NCBI GenBank assembly: GCA_963972255.1
Contig: CAXATO010000003.1
Span: 242,811-306,810, forward strand
Source: UBA1479 sp002706405
GTDB taxonomy: Bacteria; Pseudomonadota; Alphaproteobacteria; Rhodospirillales; Casp-alpha2
Direction: 5' to 3'
DNA: 64,000 nucleotides
Within the stretch, counting starts at the first letter, position 1; the number at the start of each line of letters is the position of its first letter. The position numbers and the translations under genes are program-made. The notes under the pieces are model-generated. The model did not search any database, had not been told where the DNA came from, and saw only the letters and a list, made by a program, of their open reading frames with translations. This document shows positions 1-8,025 of the stretch, piece after piece.

Positions 1-47
1 GAAAGATGATGTGACCTTCAAGATCAATCGGTCCGACGGAGGGGATT

Positions 48-1553
48 ATGGAATCAAAAGTCAGCGGCATGTTCGAGAAACCATTGGACCCGGTCATCCT
101 ATCGGACATGCTGGCGCCTAATCTGAAACGCGAATTTCCCGTGGTTTTGCCGTTGATCACGCAGATCAACAAAGCGCACGTTCTGATGCTGGCCGACTGC
201 GGGTTGGTGTCACCGGCCCATGCCCGGGCCTTGGCAACGGCGATCCTGGAGTTGGAGGACGCCGGTCCCGATGCGTTCGATCTCGACCCCGCACGGGAAG
301 AATCCTATTTCAACTACGAAGCCGAACTGATCCGGCGGTCCGGGCCGGATATCGGCGGGCGTGTACATATCGCCCGAAGCCGCAACGATTTGTACGCGAC
401 CATGGACCGTCTGCGTGCCCGCAAGGCCGCGTCGGGGTTCTCCGCGGCGATCCTCGACCTGCGGGACATGCTTATCAAGAAGGCACGGGAACACATCGAC
501 GTCCTGATGCCGGGGTATAGCCATCTACAGCCGGCGCAGCCGGTGACCTACGGCTATTATCTGGCCGGCATCGCCCAGGCGCTGGAGCGGGATTTCGCCC
601 GGCTGTCCCAATGCCGGCAGCGGATCAATATCTCCCCATTGGGGGCGGGGGCGATGTCGGGGACGTCGTTTCCCATTGATCGGCATGCGACGGCCCGTTG
701 GCTTGGGTTCGACGCCGTCGGGCTGCACGCTCAGGACTGCATCGCCGCTCGCGATTTTCTGGTGGAACTGTTGTCGGCGGCGGCGCTCGCGGCAACGTCC
801 TGGGGGCGCATGGCGCAGGACTTCTTCGTCATGACCACCTATGAATTCGGGACCCTTGAGTTGCCGGATAGCGTTGCCCAGACCTCCAGCATGATGCCGC
901 AGAAAAAGAACATGTCGGCGTTGGAAGTACTGCGCGCCAGCTCGTCCCAGGTCCTGGGGGCGCAGGTCACGGCGGTGACCGGATTGAAGGCCACCCATTA
1001 TTCCTTCGGCTTCGATTCCTGCTGTGATGCGTTTCGTTGGACATGGGATGCCTTGGACGGCGCCACGCGGGGGGCGTCCGTCGCCCGGGTCGTCGTCTCG
1101 AAGGCCCGCCCGCGAGTGGCGCGAATGGCCAGCCTGACCCGCGAGAATTTTTCGACCGCCACGGAACTCGCCGATCTTCTGGTTCGGGAATCCGGATTGC
1201 CCTTCCGCGATGCCCATCATCTTGTCGGGGCCGTGGTGCGGGCGGCGATGAACAGGGAAATGTCGGCCGAGAAGATTGACGGCGATTTTATCTCGGAAAT
1301 CGCACGCGAGACATTCGGGCGGGCGATCTCTCTTTCGCCGGACGCGGTGGCACGGGCGGTCGATCCCCGCCAGGCGATTGAGGCGCGGCGGGGGTCCGGC
1401 GGGCCGTCCGCCCATGACATGGGCGAATTGCTCGACAGCCTGGAATCGCAGATCAACCGTGACCGAGGCGCCTTTGACGATGAGACCGTTGCCTTGGACA
1501 ACGCGGCGGCTCGATTGGACGCGGCATTCCGAAAGCTTGCGGCCATAGGATGA
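48..1553 (+). CDS. argininosuccinate lyase-like protein (fumarase/aspartase superfamily)
   Basis: A 501-residue cytoplasmic lyase of the fumarase/aspartase superfamily, closest in motif layout to argininosuccinate lyase. Visible motifs are GGRVHIARSRND (about residues 103-114, matching the GRSRND substrate loop of ArgH), GYSHLQPAQP (about 157-166, general catalytic His region) and the superfamily signature TSSMMPQKKN (about 279-288, catalytic Ser loop). The last differs from the usual ArgH GSS-x-MPQKKNPD: GSS is TSS and PD is replaced by MS. The protein is also longer than the usual 460 or so residues. A GGAGGGG ribosome binding site lies 3 bases before the ATG. No other arginine gene is next to it, so it may be a paralogue acting on another amino-acid adduct rather than the housekeeping ArgH. 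Family assignment is firm, substrate is not. Confidence 0.85.
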   Translation: MESKVSGMFEKPLDPVILSDMLAPNLKREFPVVLPLITQINKAHVLMLADCGLVSPAHARALATAILELEDAGPDAFDLDPAREESYFNYEAELIRRSGPDIGGRVHIARSRNDLYATMDRLRARKAASGFSAAILDLRDMLIKKAREHIDVLMPGYSHLQPAQPVTYGYYLAGIAQALERDFARLSQCRQRINISPLGAGAMSGTSFPIDRHATARWLGFDAVGLHAQDCIAARDFLVELLSAAALAATSWGRMAQDFFVMTTYEFGTLELPDSVAQTSSMMPQKKNMSALEVLRASSSQVLGAQVTAVTGLKATHYSFGFDSCCDAFRWTWDALDGATRGASVARVVVSKARPRVARMASLTRENFSTATELADLLVRESGLPFRDAHHLVGAVVRAAMNREMSAEKIDGDFISEIARETFGRAISLSPDAVARAVDPRQAIEARRGSGGPSAHDMGELLDSLESQINRDRGAFDDETVALDNAAARLDAAFRKLAAIG

Positions 1554-1618
1554 GGGGCTCTTGACGGGGTGAACGTGGGCGCGGCACTGTCTTGGCGAAC
1601 GAGCGAATCGGAGGCCCC

Positions 1619-1789
1619 GTGACCCCATCTGATGATGCCAAGAATGACCGGAGCCGTTCCCCGAGCGGGGCTGAGACGGCGGCGGCGCGCAAGGCGCGCC
1701 AGGCCGAGCAGTTGCGCGCCAATCTGGCCAAACGCAAGGCCCAGCAACGCAAAAGAGACACGGTCCCCTCCGGCAAGGAAGGCGCCTAG
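1619..1789 (+). CDS. small basic alanine/arginine-rich protein upstream of murA
   Basis: A 56-residue hydrophilic protein read from a GTG start that follows GGAG by 6 bases. An upstream in-frame TTG at 1592 would give 65 residues but has no good binding site. The N-terminal half is polar and probably disordered. The C-terminal half carries a basic helix with ARKARQAEQLRANLAKRK. Small proteins with this RANL-x-RRKAQ-like basic helix are common directly upstream of murA in alphaproteobacteria; their function is unknown. It sits about 90 bases ahead of murA on the same strand and may be co-transcribed with it. No signal peptide or membrane segment is visible. Confidence 0.7.
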   Translation: MTPSDDAKNDRSRSPSGAETAAARKARQAEQLRANLAKRKAQQRKRDTVPSGKEGA

Positions 1790-1878
1790 GGGGCGTGGCG
1801 CGGCCACGGCCGACCGGGCCCCGAAATAATCCCAATCCCGCCATGACAGGGCCCCATTCCTTCTGTTAATCAACGGGG

Positions 1879-3159
1879 ATGGACAGTATTCGCATCCGGG
1901 GCGGCCGCCCCTTGAACGGCACCATCGCCATCGGGGGGGCAAAGAACGCGGCCCTGCCCTTGATGGCCGTCTCCCTGTTGACCGAAGACCCGATCGAGTT
2001 CACCAACATGCCGACCCTCGCCGATTTGGCGACCATGGGCAGCCTGTTGGGGGAACTGGGCGTCGAGTTGACGCGCGCGGTCGACGATGCAAGCAACGAG
2101 CCCGTGGTGCGCCTGCAGGCCCGCGAGATCACCGCGACGGAGGCCCCCTATGATCTGGTCCGCCGGATGCGGGCCTCGGTCGTCGTCATGGGCCCGCTTC
2201 TGGCCCGCGCCGGCAAGGCCCGCGTATCCATGCCGGGCGGCTGCGCCATCGGCACCCGGCCCGTAGACCTGCACCTGAAGGCGCTGGAGGAACTGGGGGC
2301 TGAGATTGAGTTGAAGGAAGGCTACATCCAGGCCACTGCGCCCAAGGGGCTGACCGGCGGGCATATCCTGTTCTCCAAGGTGTCGGTCGGGGCCACGGAA
2401 AATGCCCTGATGGCGGCCGTGCTGGCGAAGGGCGACACGGTCATCGCCAATGCGGCGCGCGAGCCCGAGATCGCCGACCTTGCCCATTGCCTGATGGGCA
2501 TGGGCGCCAAGATCACCGGCGTCGGCACTGATACCTTGAAAGTCACCGGCGTTTCGGCCTTGTCCGGCACCCGCCACCGGGTTCTGCCCGACCGCATCGA
2601 AACCGGCACCTATGCCGCCGCCGCCGCCATCACCGGCGGTGAGTTGACCCTGACCAACACCCGCGCCGATCTGATCGAAAGCGTCATCGACCTGTTGGAG
2701 CGCGCCGGGGTCGAGGTCACGGAAACCGCCGACGGCCTCAAGGTCAACCGGGCCAATTGCGAACTGCGCGGCGTCGACAGCATGACCGAACCCTATCCCG
2801 GCTTTCCAACCGACATGCAGGCCCAGATCATGGCCATGATGACCGTGGCAACCGGCGCCGCCATGATCACGGAAACTATTTTCGAGAACCGCTTCATGCA
2901 TGTGCCGGAACTGTGCCGCATGGGCGCCGACATCAACGTCCACGGGGCCTCGGCCATCGTGCGTGGCGTCAAGAAGCTGTCGGGTGCGCCCGTCATGGCG
3001 ACGGATTTGCGGGCTTCCGTGTCCCTGGTCCTGGCGGGACTGGCGGCGGAAGGCGAAACCCAGGTCAACCGGGTCTATCACCTGGATCGCGGCTACGAGC
3101 GGCTGGAAGAAAAGCTGGCTGCTTGCGGCGCCGACATCGCCCGGGTGGCGGGAGACTAA
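1879..3159 (+). CDS. murA: UDP-N-acetylglucosamine 1-carboxyvinyltransferase
   Basis: MurA transfers the enolpyruvyl group of phosphoenolpyruvate to UDP-GlcNAc, the first committed step of peptidoglycan synthesis, in the cytoplasm. The 426-residue length matches the family. Characteristic features are GGAKNAALP near residues 19-27 with the conserved Lys22, the PEP-binding cysteine Cys122 in GGCAIGTRPVDLH, YPGFPTDMQAQ near residue 310 and the C-terminal HLDRGYERLEEKL. Cys rather than Asp at the active site predicts fosfomycin sensitivity of the target. No strong Shine-Dalgarno is seen before the ATG. It is followed after 41 bases by a PhyH dioxygenase. Confidence 0.98.
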   Translation: MDSIRIRGGRPLNGTIAIGGAKNAALPLMAVSLLTEDPIEFTNMPTLADLATMGSLLGELGVELTRAVDDASNEPVVRLQAREITATEAPYDLVRRMRASVVVMGPLLARAGKARVSMPGGCAIGTRPVDLHLKALEELGAEIELKEGYIQATAPKGLTGGHILFSKVSVGATENALMAAVLAKGDTVIANAAREPEIADLAHCLMGMGAKITGVGTDTLKVTGVSALSGTRHRVLPDRIETGTYAAAAAITGGELTLTNTRADLIESVIDLLERAGVEVTETADGLKVNRANCELRGVDSMTEPYPGFPTDMQAQIMAMMTVATGAAMITETIFENRFMHVPELCRMGADINVHGASAIVRGVKKLSGAPVMATDLRASVSLVLAGLAAEGETQVNRVYHLDRGYERLEEKLAACGADIARVAGD

Positions 3160-3200
3160 GGCTTTTAGTATCCTTTCCGGAAAACCGGGAGGATGCCGCC

Positions 3201-4037
3201 ATGTTGAAGGTCCTGAGCCCAGAGGCCCTGCGTCAATTCGAGGATGAAGGTTATTACAGCCCCGTCGACGTGCTGTCGGCGGCGGAAGCACGTGATCTGC
3301 GCGCCCGGATCGAAGCCTTCGAGGCATCCCAGGGCGCTCCGGTCAACGGCCAGCAGCGCAATAAATCGCACCTGTTGTTCAAATGGCTGGACGACTTGAT
3401 CCGCGACGCCCGCATTGTCGACATGATGGAAGACATCCTGGGCCCCGACATCCTGTGCTGGAACACCCTGTTCTGGACCAAGGAGCCGGGCTCGGGCCAG
3501 TACGTCTCCTGGCATCAGGATTCCAACTACTGGGGGCTGGCGGGCGGCGAGGTGGTGACGGCCTGGCTGGCGCTGTCGGAAGCCAGCGAGGAAGCGGGCT
3601 GTATGCGGGTCATGCCCGGCACCCATAAGGGCCCGCCGCTCAAGCACGAAGACCTGTATAACGCCGCCAACATGCTGACCCGGGGCCAGGAAATCACCCA
3701 GGGCATCGACGAAACGCATGCGGTCCTGATGCCGTTGAAGCCTGGGCAGATGTCGCTGCACAACATCCGCCTGGCCCATGCCTCGGGCCCCAATCTGTCG
3801 ACCGACCGGCGGGGCGGAATTTCCCTGCATTACATGCCGGCCAAGGCCATGCAGAGCGTCGGCCAGTGGGATACCGCGGCCCTGGTGCGGGGCCGGGACC
3901 GCTTCAATCATTTCGAACACACCCCGCGGGTGACGGCGGATATGGATCCGGAAACCGTCGCTTATCACGCCCGCGCGGCCGAGGCCGTGCGTCAGGTCCT
4001 GTACCACGGCGCGGATCAGATGACGGGCAAGCTGTAG
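3201..4037 (+). CDS. phytanoyl-CoA dioxygenase (PhyH) family protein
   Basis: A 278-residue Fe(II)/2-oxoglutarate-dependent oxygenase of the PhyH family. The iron-binding facial triad is visible as WHQDSNYW (His105, Asp107) and LAHASGPN (His193). Arg203 or Arg204 in TDRRGGISLHY is the likely 2-oxoglutarate ligand. The double-stranded beta-helix core runs over about residues 85-215. The chosen ATG has GGGAGG about 8 bases upstream; the open frame extends further upstream but inside murA. Bacterial PhyH proteins act on very diverse substrates (ectoine, phosphonates, natural products), so the substrate cannot be named. It lies just after murA on the same strand, and this association may be fortuitous. 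Confidence 0.88.
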   Translation: MLKVLSPEALRQFEDEGYYSPVDVLSAAEARDLRARIEAFEASQGAPVNGQQRNKSHLLFKWLDDLIRDARIVDMMEDILGPDILCWNTLFWTKEPGSGQYVSWHQDSNYWGLAGGEVVTAWLALSEASEEAGCMRVMPGTHKGPPLKHEDLYNAANMLTRGQEITQGIDETHAVLMPLKPGQMSLHNIRLAHASGPNLSTDRRGGISLHYMPAKAMQSVGQWDTAALVRGRDRFNHFEHTPRVTADMDPETVAYHARAAEAVRQVLYHGADQMTGKL

Positions 4038-4055
4038 GGAAGGGGCCGACCCTGC

Positions 4056-5138
4056 TCAGATGCCGTTGGGCGACAGGTCCTGCACCACCCAGGTGCCCGC
4101 CGCCGTGCGTGCCGCCGCAAGCTCATAGACCGGAATGGTGATCAGGAAGGCGACGCCATCGGCGCCGGGCAGGTTTTCGAAACTGATTTTTCCCTTGTGC
4201 CGTTCCATGATCGATTGCGCCGCCTGCAAGGTGATGGCGGCCCCTTCGCGGCCCGGATCAATGGCCGACGGGTCGATTCCGTAGGCGTCGAACAGCCGCT
4301 TGCCGATGCGCGACGAGATATGCGGCCCGGCGTCGGTAATGCGGATGATCAGGCTCAGGCGGTCGCCCATGACCTCGACCAGGACGCGTCCGCCCTTGGG
4401 GCTGCGCCCGACGGCGTTCAGCAGCACTTCGACCAGGGCCTTGGTCAGGCGATCGGACTGTCCCTTGACGATCCGTCGGGCGACCATGCCCGGAGCGAAA
4501 TGGATGCGGATGCCGCGCGCCTTGCCCAGGGGGGCGATGGTGTCGATCACGGTTTCCAGCATGTCGATCAGGTTTATGGGCTCCCAACTGGTGATCAGCG
4601 CATTGCGCTGCAGGGCGTTGGCCCGTTCCAGATCGGCGACCAGGGCGTACAGACTGTTCACGCTGTTGACCGCATCATCGATCAGCAGCCGGGCTTCGTT
4701 GGCGTTCAGGTGGGTCGCGTGAGAGCGCAGAATGCCCAGCTTGGCCCCCATGTTGCCGGCGGCTTCCGTCAGGTCCTGAATGGTGCGTTGGTAGAGTTCC
4801 GTCTTGGCGTCGTTGGCCAGTTCGGCGTTCTCCCGCGCCAGGGCGGCTTCGTCCCGGGCGATCTCCATGGCGTGGGAATGGGCCCGCAGCACCCGTCGCG
4901 TCACCCTGCGCTGGCCGCGCAGGACCGTCCGCAAGCCCCATAGGGCATATCCCATTCCGGCAAGGCTGCAGAGCAGGACGGCCGCCAGGGCATCGCCCAG
5001 GTTCCAGTCCTCGACGTGGTGCACAATGGTGTGAATGCCGCCGAACAGGTCAAGCTGGATCGAAACGCCTGTCAGGACGGCGGCGGCGCAGCAGATAAGA
5101 GCCGCGCTCCATACGCGGCGGCGGATGGGCGTTCGCAT
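4056..5138 (-). CDS. membrane sensor histidine kinase-like protein with degenerate dimerisation domain
   Basis: A 360-residue protein with two N-terminal membrane segments (about residues 10-30 and 48-68), a cytoplasmic helical linker and a C-terminal GHKL ATPase domain. Recognisable ATPase parts are the N-box-like VEVLLNAVGRSPKGG and the ITDAGPHI (D-box) segment, followed by GREGAAITLQAAQSIMERHKG. The helical dimerisation region (about 105-165) contains TEAAGNMGAKLGILRSHATHL. There I find no canonical SHE-(L/I)-RTP phosphoacceptor box, only an isolated His. The start at 5138 is preferred because GGAAAG precedes it; an upstream start at 5195 is possible. No response regulator is adjacent. It may be an orphan kinase, a phosphatase-type sensor or a structural relative. 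Confidence 0.75.
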   Translation of the reverse strand: MRTPIRRRVWSAALICCAAAVLTGVSIQLDLFGGIHTIVHHVEDWNLGDALAAVLLCSLAGMGYALWGLRTVLRGQRRVTRRVLRAHSHAMEIARDEAALARENAELANDAKTELYQRTIQDLTEAAGNMGAKLGILRSHATHLNANEARLLIDDAVNSVNSLYALVADLERANALQRNALITSWEPINLIDMLETVIDTIAPLGKARGIRIHFAPGMVARRIVKGQSDRLTKALVEVLLNAVGRSPKGGRVLVEVMGDRLSLIIRITDAGPHISSRIGKRLFDAYGIDPSAIDPGREGAAITLQAAQSIMERHKGKISFENLPGADGVAFLITIPVYELAAARTAAGTWVVQDLSPNGI

Positions 5139-5330
5139 TGCTTTCCATCCATGTCCTCGGTGTCCCCGCGCCGGGCGCGTGGACCGTTTCCCCACCGCTA
5201 GAGTGGGCGGGGTTGGGAACCCTGTAAGTGATCCCCATCACAGGAAAATGGGGTGGCGGCATGCGCCCGCGGACAGGCCGTCGCCCGCGCCTGGATCAGG
5301 CGGATTGCCTGAGCTAGGCTGCCGGTTCGA

Positions 5331-6131
5331 TTGCGAAACGGGCGGCTTCTTTTGACCGATAAAATCCCATATCTCACCGCTGCCGGCCGGCGCCTGGAAT
5401 ATGCCTGGTGGGGCGAACCGCCGGTGGCGGAAAGACCAGCGCTTGTGTTTCTGCACGAGGGCCTCGGCTGCGTCGATATGTGGCGCGATGTGCCCGAAAC
5501 CCTTGCCGGCCTGACGGGATTGCCCGCCTTTGCCTATTCGCGGGCCGGCTACGGGCGGTCCGAGGGTATCCCCTTGCCGCGCCCCGCCGATTACCATGCG
5601 CCAGAGGCCTATGACGTTCTGCCCGCGGTGCTGGATGCCGCCGGGATCGGCCGGGCGGTGCTGATCGGCCATTCCGACGGCGGCACCATTGCCTTGATGG
5701 CGGCGGGCCGCGACCCGCGTATCCATGGCGTGGTGACCATGGCGGCCCATGTGTTCAACGAGGACGTGACCATCCGGGGCATCCGGGCGGCCCGGAAAGC
5801 CTGGCGGGAAACGGCCCTGCGCGACCGCCTGCGTCGCTATCACGGCGACAACGTGGAGGCGGCCTTTTTCGGCTGGAACGACACCTGGCTGACCGACGCT
5901 TTCCGTACCTGGAACGTGACCGATTGCCTGCCGTCCGTGACCTGCCCCGTGCTGGTGGTGCAGGGCGCGGACGACCAGTACGGCACGGCGGCCCAGGTCC
6001 ATGCCATCGCGTCCGGGGTTTCCGGCCCGGCCCGCGACCTGATCCTGCCCGGGTGCGGCCATAGCCCGCATTTGGAGGCGCCGGACAGCCTGCTCCCGGA
6101 GATCGCCCGTTTCATCGCCGGTCTGACGTGA
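5331..6131 (+). CDS. alpha/beta hydrolase
   Basis: A 266-residue alpha/beta-hydrolase fold enzyme. The nucleophile elbow is GHSDGG (Ser115), the oxyanion strand is FLHEGLGCVDMW near residues 40-51, the acid is probably in VVQGADDQYGT and the catalytic His in GCGHSPHLEAPD. The HEGLG-x-V motif and the GHSDGG elbow are seen in a hydrolase subgroup close to haloalkane dehalogenase/epoxide hydrolase-like proteins. The start codon is TTG (5331, or in-frame TTG at 5352) with no convincing binding site, so the N-terminus is uncertain by a few residues. It is divergent from the kinase-like gene. The substrate is unknown. Confidence 0.85.
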   Translation: MRNGRLLLTDKIPYLTAAGRRLEYAWWGEPPVAERPALVFLHEGLGCVDMWRDVPETLAGLTGLPAFAYSRAGYGRSEGIPLPRPADYHAPEAYDVLPAVLDAAGIGRAVLIGHSDGGTIALMAAGRDPRIHGVVTMAAHVFNEDVTIRGIRAARKAWRETALRDRLRRYHGDNVEAAFFGWNDTWLTDAFRTWNVTDCLPSVTCPVLVVQGADDQYGTAAQVHAIASGVSGPARDLILPGCGHSPHLEAPDSLLPEIARFIAGLT

Positions 6132-6203
6132 AACGGGCGCCCTCCGGGTCCGTGGCGGCTCAATCGAAGCGTCCGTAATAAGGCTGATGCCATCGGCGAG
6201 GGA

Positions 6204-6596
6204 TTACTGCGCGTTCGCCTCTTGCGCCGGTTCCGGGACCTGCCGGGGGATATCGATCAGGCGGCCGAACGGTGAAAGTCCCGCCTCGGCCATTGTCAGG
6301 CGCTCGCGGCAATGGAAGCCGTGCCAGATGACCTTGGCTACCGCCGCGCAAACGACCGGTGCGGCCAAGGTCGCCAATTCGCTGCCCAGGCCGGCCCGGA
6401 TCAGGGCGTCGACCTCCAAGCCGATGGCGATCAGGATGGCGACCCCGATGGCGATGGACAGCAGGGAGTCGATGGCATCGCGCGTCCGCCAGGTTGAACG
6501 TTGGGTGAATCGCATGAAAAGGACGCCAGCCAGAATCAGCGCCAACGACACGATCATGGCGGTGGTTTCCAGGGCAATGGAATAAATGGGAGACAT
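6204..6596 (-). CDS. small integral membrane protein of unknown function
   Basis: A 130-residue protein I do not recognise. It has an N-terminal membrane segment (about residues 9-28), a second around 46-65 and a weaker hydrophobic stretch with LATLAAPVVCAAVAKVIW around 75-92. A hydrophilic tail rich in Pro, Glu and Ala follows. The start at 6596 is chosen because GAAAGAAG precedes the ATG; the frame is open further upstream but the extra residues are Arg-rich and without support. No partner gene is evident. Confidence 0.6.
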   Translation of the reverse strand: MSPIYSIALETTAMIVSLALILAGVLFMRFTQRSTWRTRDAIDSLLSIAIGVAILIAIGLEVDALIRAGLGSELATLAAPVVCAAVAKVIWHGFHCRERLTMAEAGLSPFGRLIDIPRQVPEPAQEANAQ

Positions 6597-6760
6597 GGCA
6601 CTTCTTTCGTATCTCGTGACGGCATGACGTTGGCGCCGGGTCGTCGCCACGGGCGAGTGTCCAGGACAGGGTCCAGGGTCGGCTCCGGTCATGCCGGGGG
6701 CGGCCTAAGCGGCCGCGGATTGTAGAAGGGGGGCTTGATGCGGCGTTCGCCGCAATGCGG

Positions 6761-7159
6761 TCAGGCGCCCGGCGGCGCGCGGGATTGGAACCCGTCCGTC
6801 GGGGAGAGCCGCCATGTCTGTCGGTTGGCAGCCGTCACGATGGGGCCCTGGCTGTCCGCCGGTGCGAGGGTCGGCATCATGGCGGGAAGTGCCAAAGAGC
6901 CATCCAGGTCCGTCAATGACTCCAGGGACGGGGCGCTTGTTACGACGCGGCCCAAGGCCCGGCGAAGCAGGGCTTCGCGTTTCTCCCTGACACTCAGGTC
7001 CGGGCTTCCCGGCAGGGACAGCGGGGCGCTGGTCTGGACGGTCCCGCCGTTCCAGGGCGTCGCGCCTGCTACCGCCGACAGCCATAACAGAACCGCCGCG
7101 AAGCAAAGGCCCGGCACCAGGAACCCCTGGGTCGTCCGGAATGTCGATGACCTGGACAT
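6761..7159 (-). CDS. hypothetical secreted or membrane-anchored protein
   Basis: A 132-residue protein without a recognised domain. It has a short polar N-terminus and a hydrophobic stretch GLCFAAVLLWLSAVAGA (about residues 17-33) ending in an AGA site that could be cut by signal peptidase. A Pro/Ser/Leu-rich mature part containing SVREKREALLRRALGRVV follows. There is no clear ribosome binding site before the ATG. It is divergent from hisG, sharing the 197-base intergenic region. The gene is plausible because the signal-like start is well formed, but it could be a chance frame. Confidence 0.45.
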   Translation of the reverse strand: MSRSSTFRTTQGFLVPGLCFAAVLLWLSAVAGATPWNGGTVQTSAPLSLPGSPDLSVREKREALLRRALGRVVTSAPSLESLTDLDGSLALPAMMPTLAPADSQGPIVTAANRQTWRLSPTDGFQSRAPPGA

Positions 7160-7356
7160 GCCGGTAATCTACCATGCCTTTGTTCCCGCGGGGAACGGCG
7201 CTTTTCGGGCGGGCGGCGGCGGAGGGTGATCGTCCGTTCTGATGGGGACGAACAAGCGAGAACCGGGGATTTCCGGGGTTTGTTTCCTGGCATCCTGGCA
7301 CGAATGGCATTATGTATGCGCCGCAAGCCCCCGATTGACCGCGACGGAAAACGATC

Positions 7357-8025
7357 ATGAACGCGAATGAAAAGCTCGTCCTGGCCCTGCCCAAAGGGCG
7401 CATCCTTGAAGAAGTGATGCCGCTGGTCCGCCATGCGGGGATCGAGCCGGAACCGGCCTTTGACGACAGCAAAAGCCGCCAACTCCGTTTCACCACCAAC
7501 GTGCCGGAATTGGACATCATCCGCGTGCGCTCGTTCGACGTCGCGACTTTCGTCGCCTTTGGCGCCGCCCATCTGGGCGTTGCCGGCAACGATGTGCTGA
7601 TGGAGTTCGATTATTCGGAAATCTACGCGCCCGTAGACCTGGGCATCGGCTATTGCCGCCTGGCCGTGGCGGAACCGGCGGAAATGGTCAAAGGCGACGA
7701 TCCCCGGCAGTGGTCGTCGATCCGCGTCGCGACCAAATACCCGGCCCTGACGCGCCGCCACTTTGCCCAGCGCGGCGTGCATGCCGAATGCATCAAGCTG
7801 AACGGTGCCATGGAATTGGCGCCGACCCTGGGCCTGTGCCGGCGCATCGTCGATCTGGTCTCGACCGGGGCGACGATGAAGGCCAACGGCCTTGTCGAAG
7901 TCGAAACTATTGCCGAAATCACCTCGCGTCTGGCGGTCAACCGGGCCGCCTGGAAGACCCGACCCAAGGAGATCGGCGGCTGGGTCACCAAGTTCAAGGA
8001 GGCCGTCGATGCCCTTGCGGCTTGA
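7357..8025 (+). CDS. hisG: ATP phosphoribosyltransferase, short form
   Basis: HisG condenses ATP with PRPP, the first step of histidine synthesis. The 222-residue length is that of the short form, which lacks the C-terminal regulatory domain and normally needs HisZ for activity; no hisZ is seen in this window. Typical motifs are LALPKGRILEE at residues 8-18, the SFDVATFVAFGAAHLGVAGND segment and the phosphoribosyl-binding loop LVSTGATMKANGLVEVE near residues 168-184. The coding end overlaps the start of hisD by 17 bases, which implies translational coupling. Confidence 0.97.
   Translation: MNANEKLVLALPKGRILEEVMPLVRHAGIEPEPAFDDSKSRQLRFTTNVPELDIIRVRSFDVATFVAFGAAHLGVAGNDVLMEFDYSEIYAPVDLGIGYCRLAVAEPAEMVKGDDPRQWSSIRVATKYPALTRRHFAQRGVHAECIKLNGAMELAPTLGLCRRIVDLVSTGATMKANGLVEVETIAEITSRLAVNRAAWKTRPKEIGGWVTKFKEAVDALAA

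Noticed and set aside
7291..7312. TGGCACG followed by GC upstream of hisG, resembling a sigma-54 promoter
   Set aside because: The second element is two bases too close to the first, and no activator binding site or enhancer-binding protein gene is nearby.
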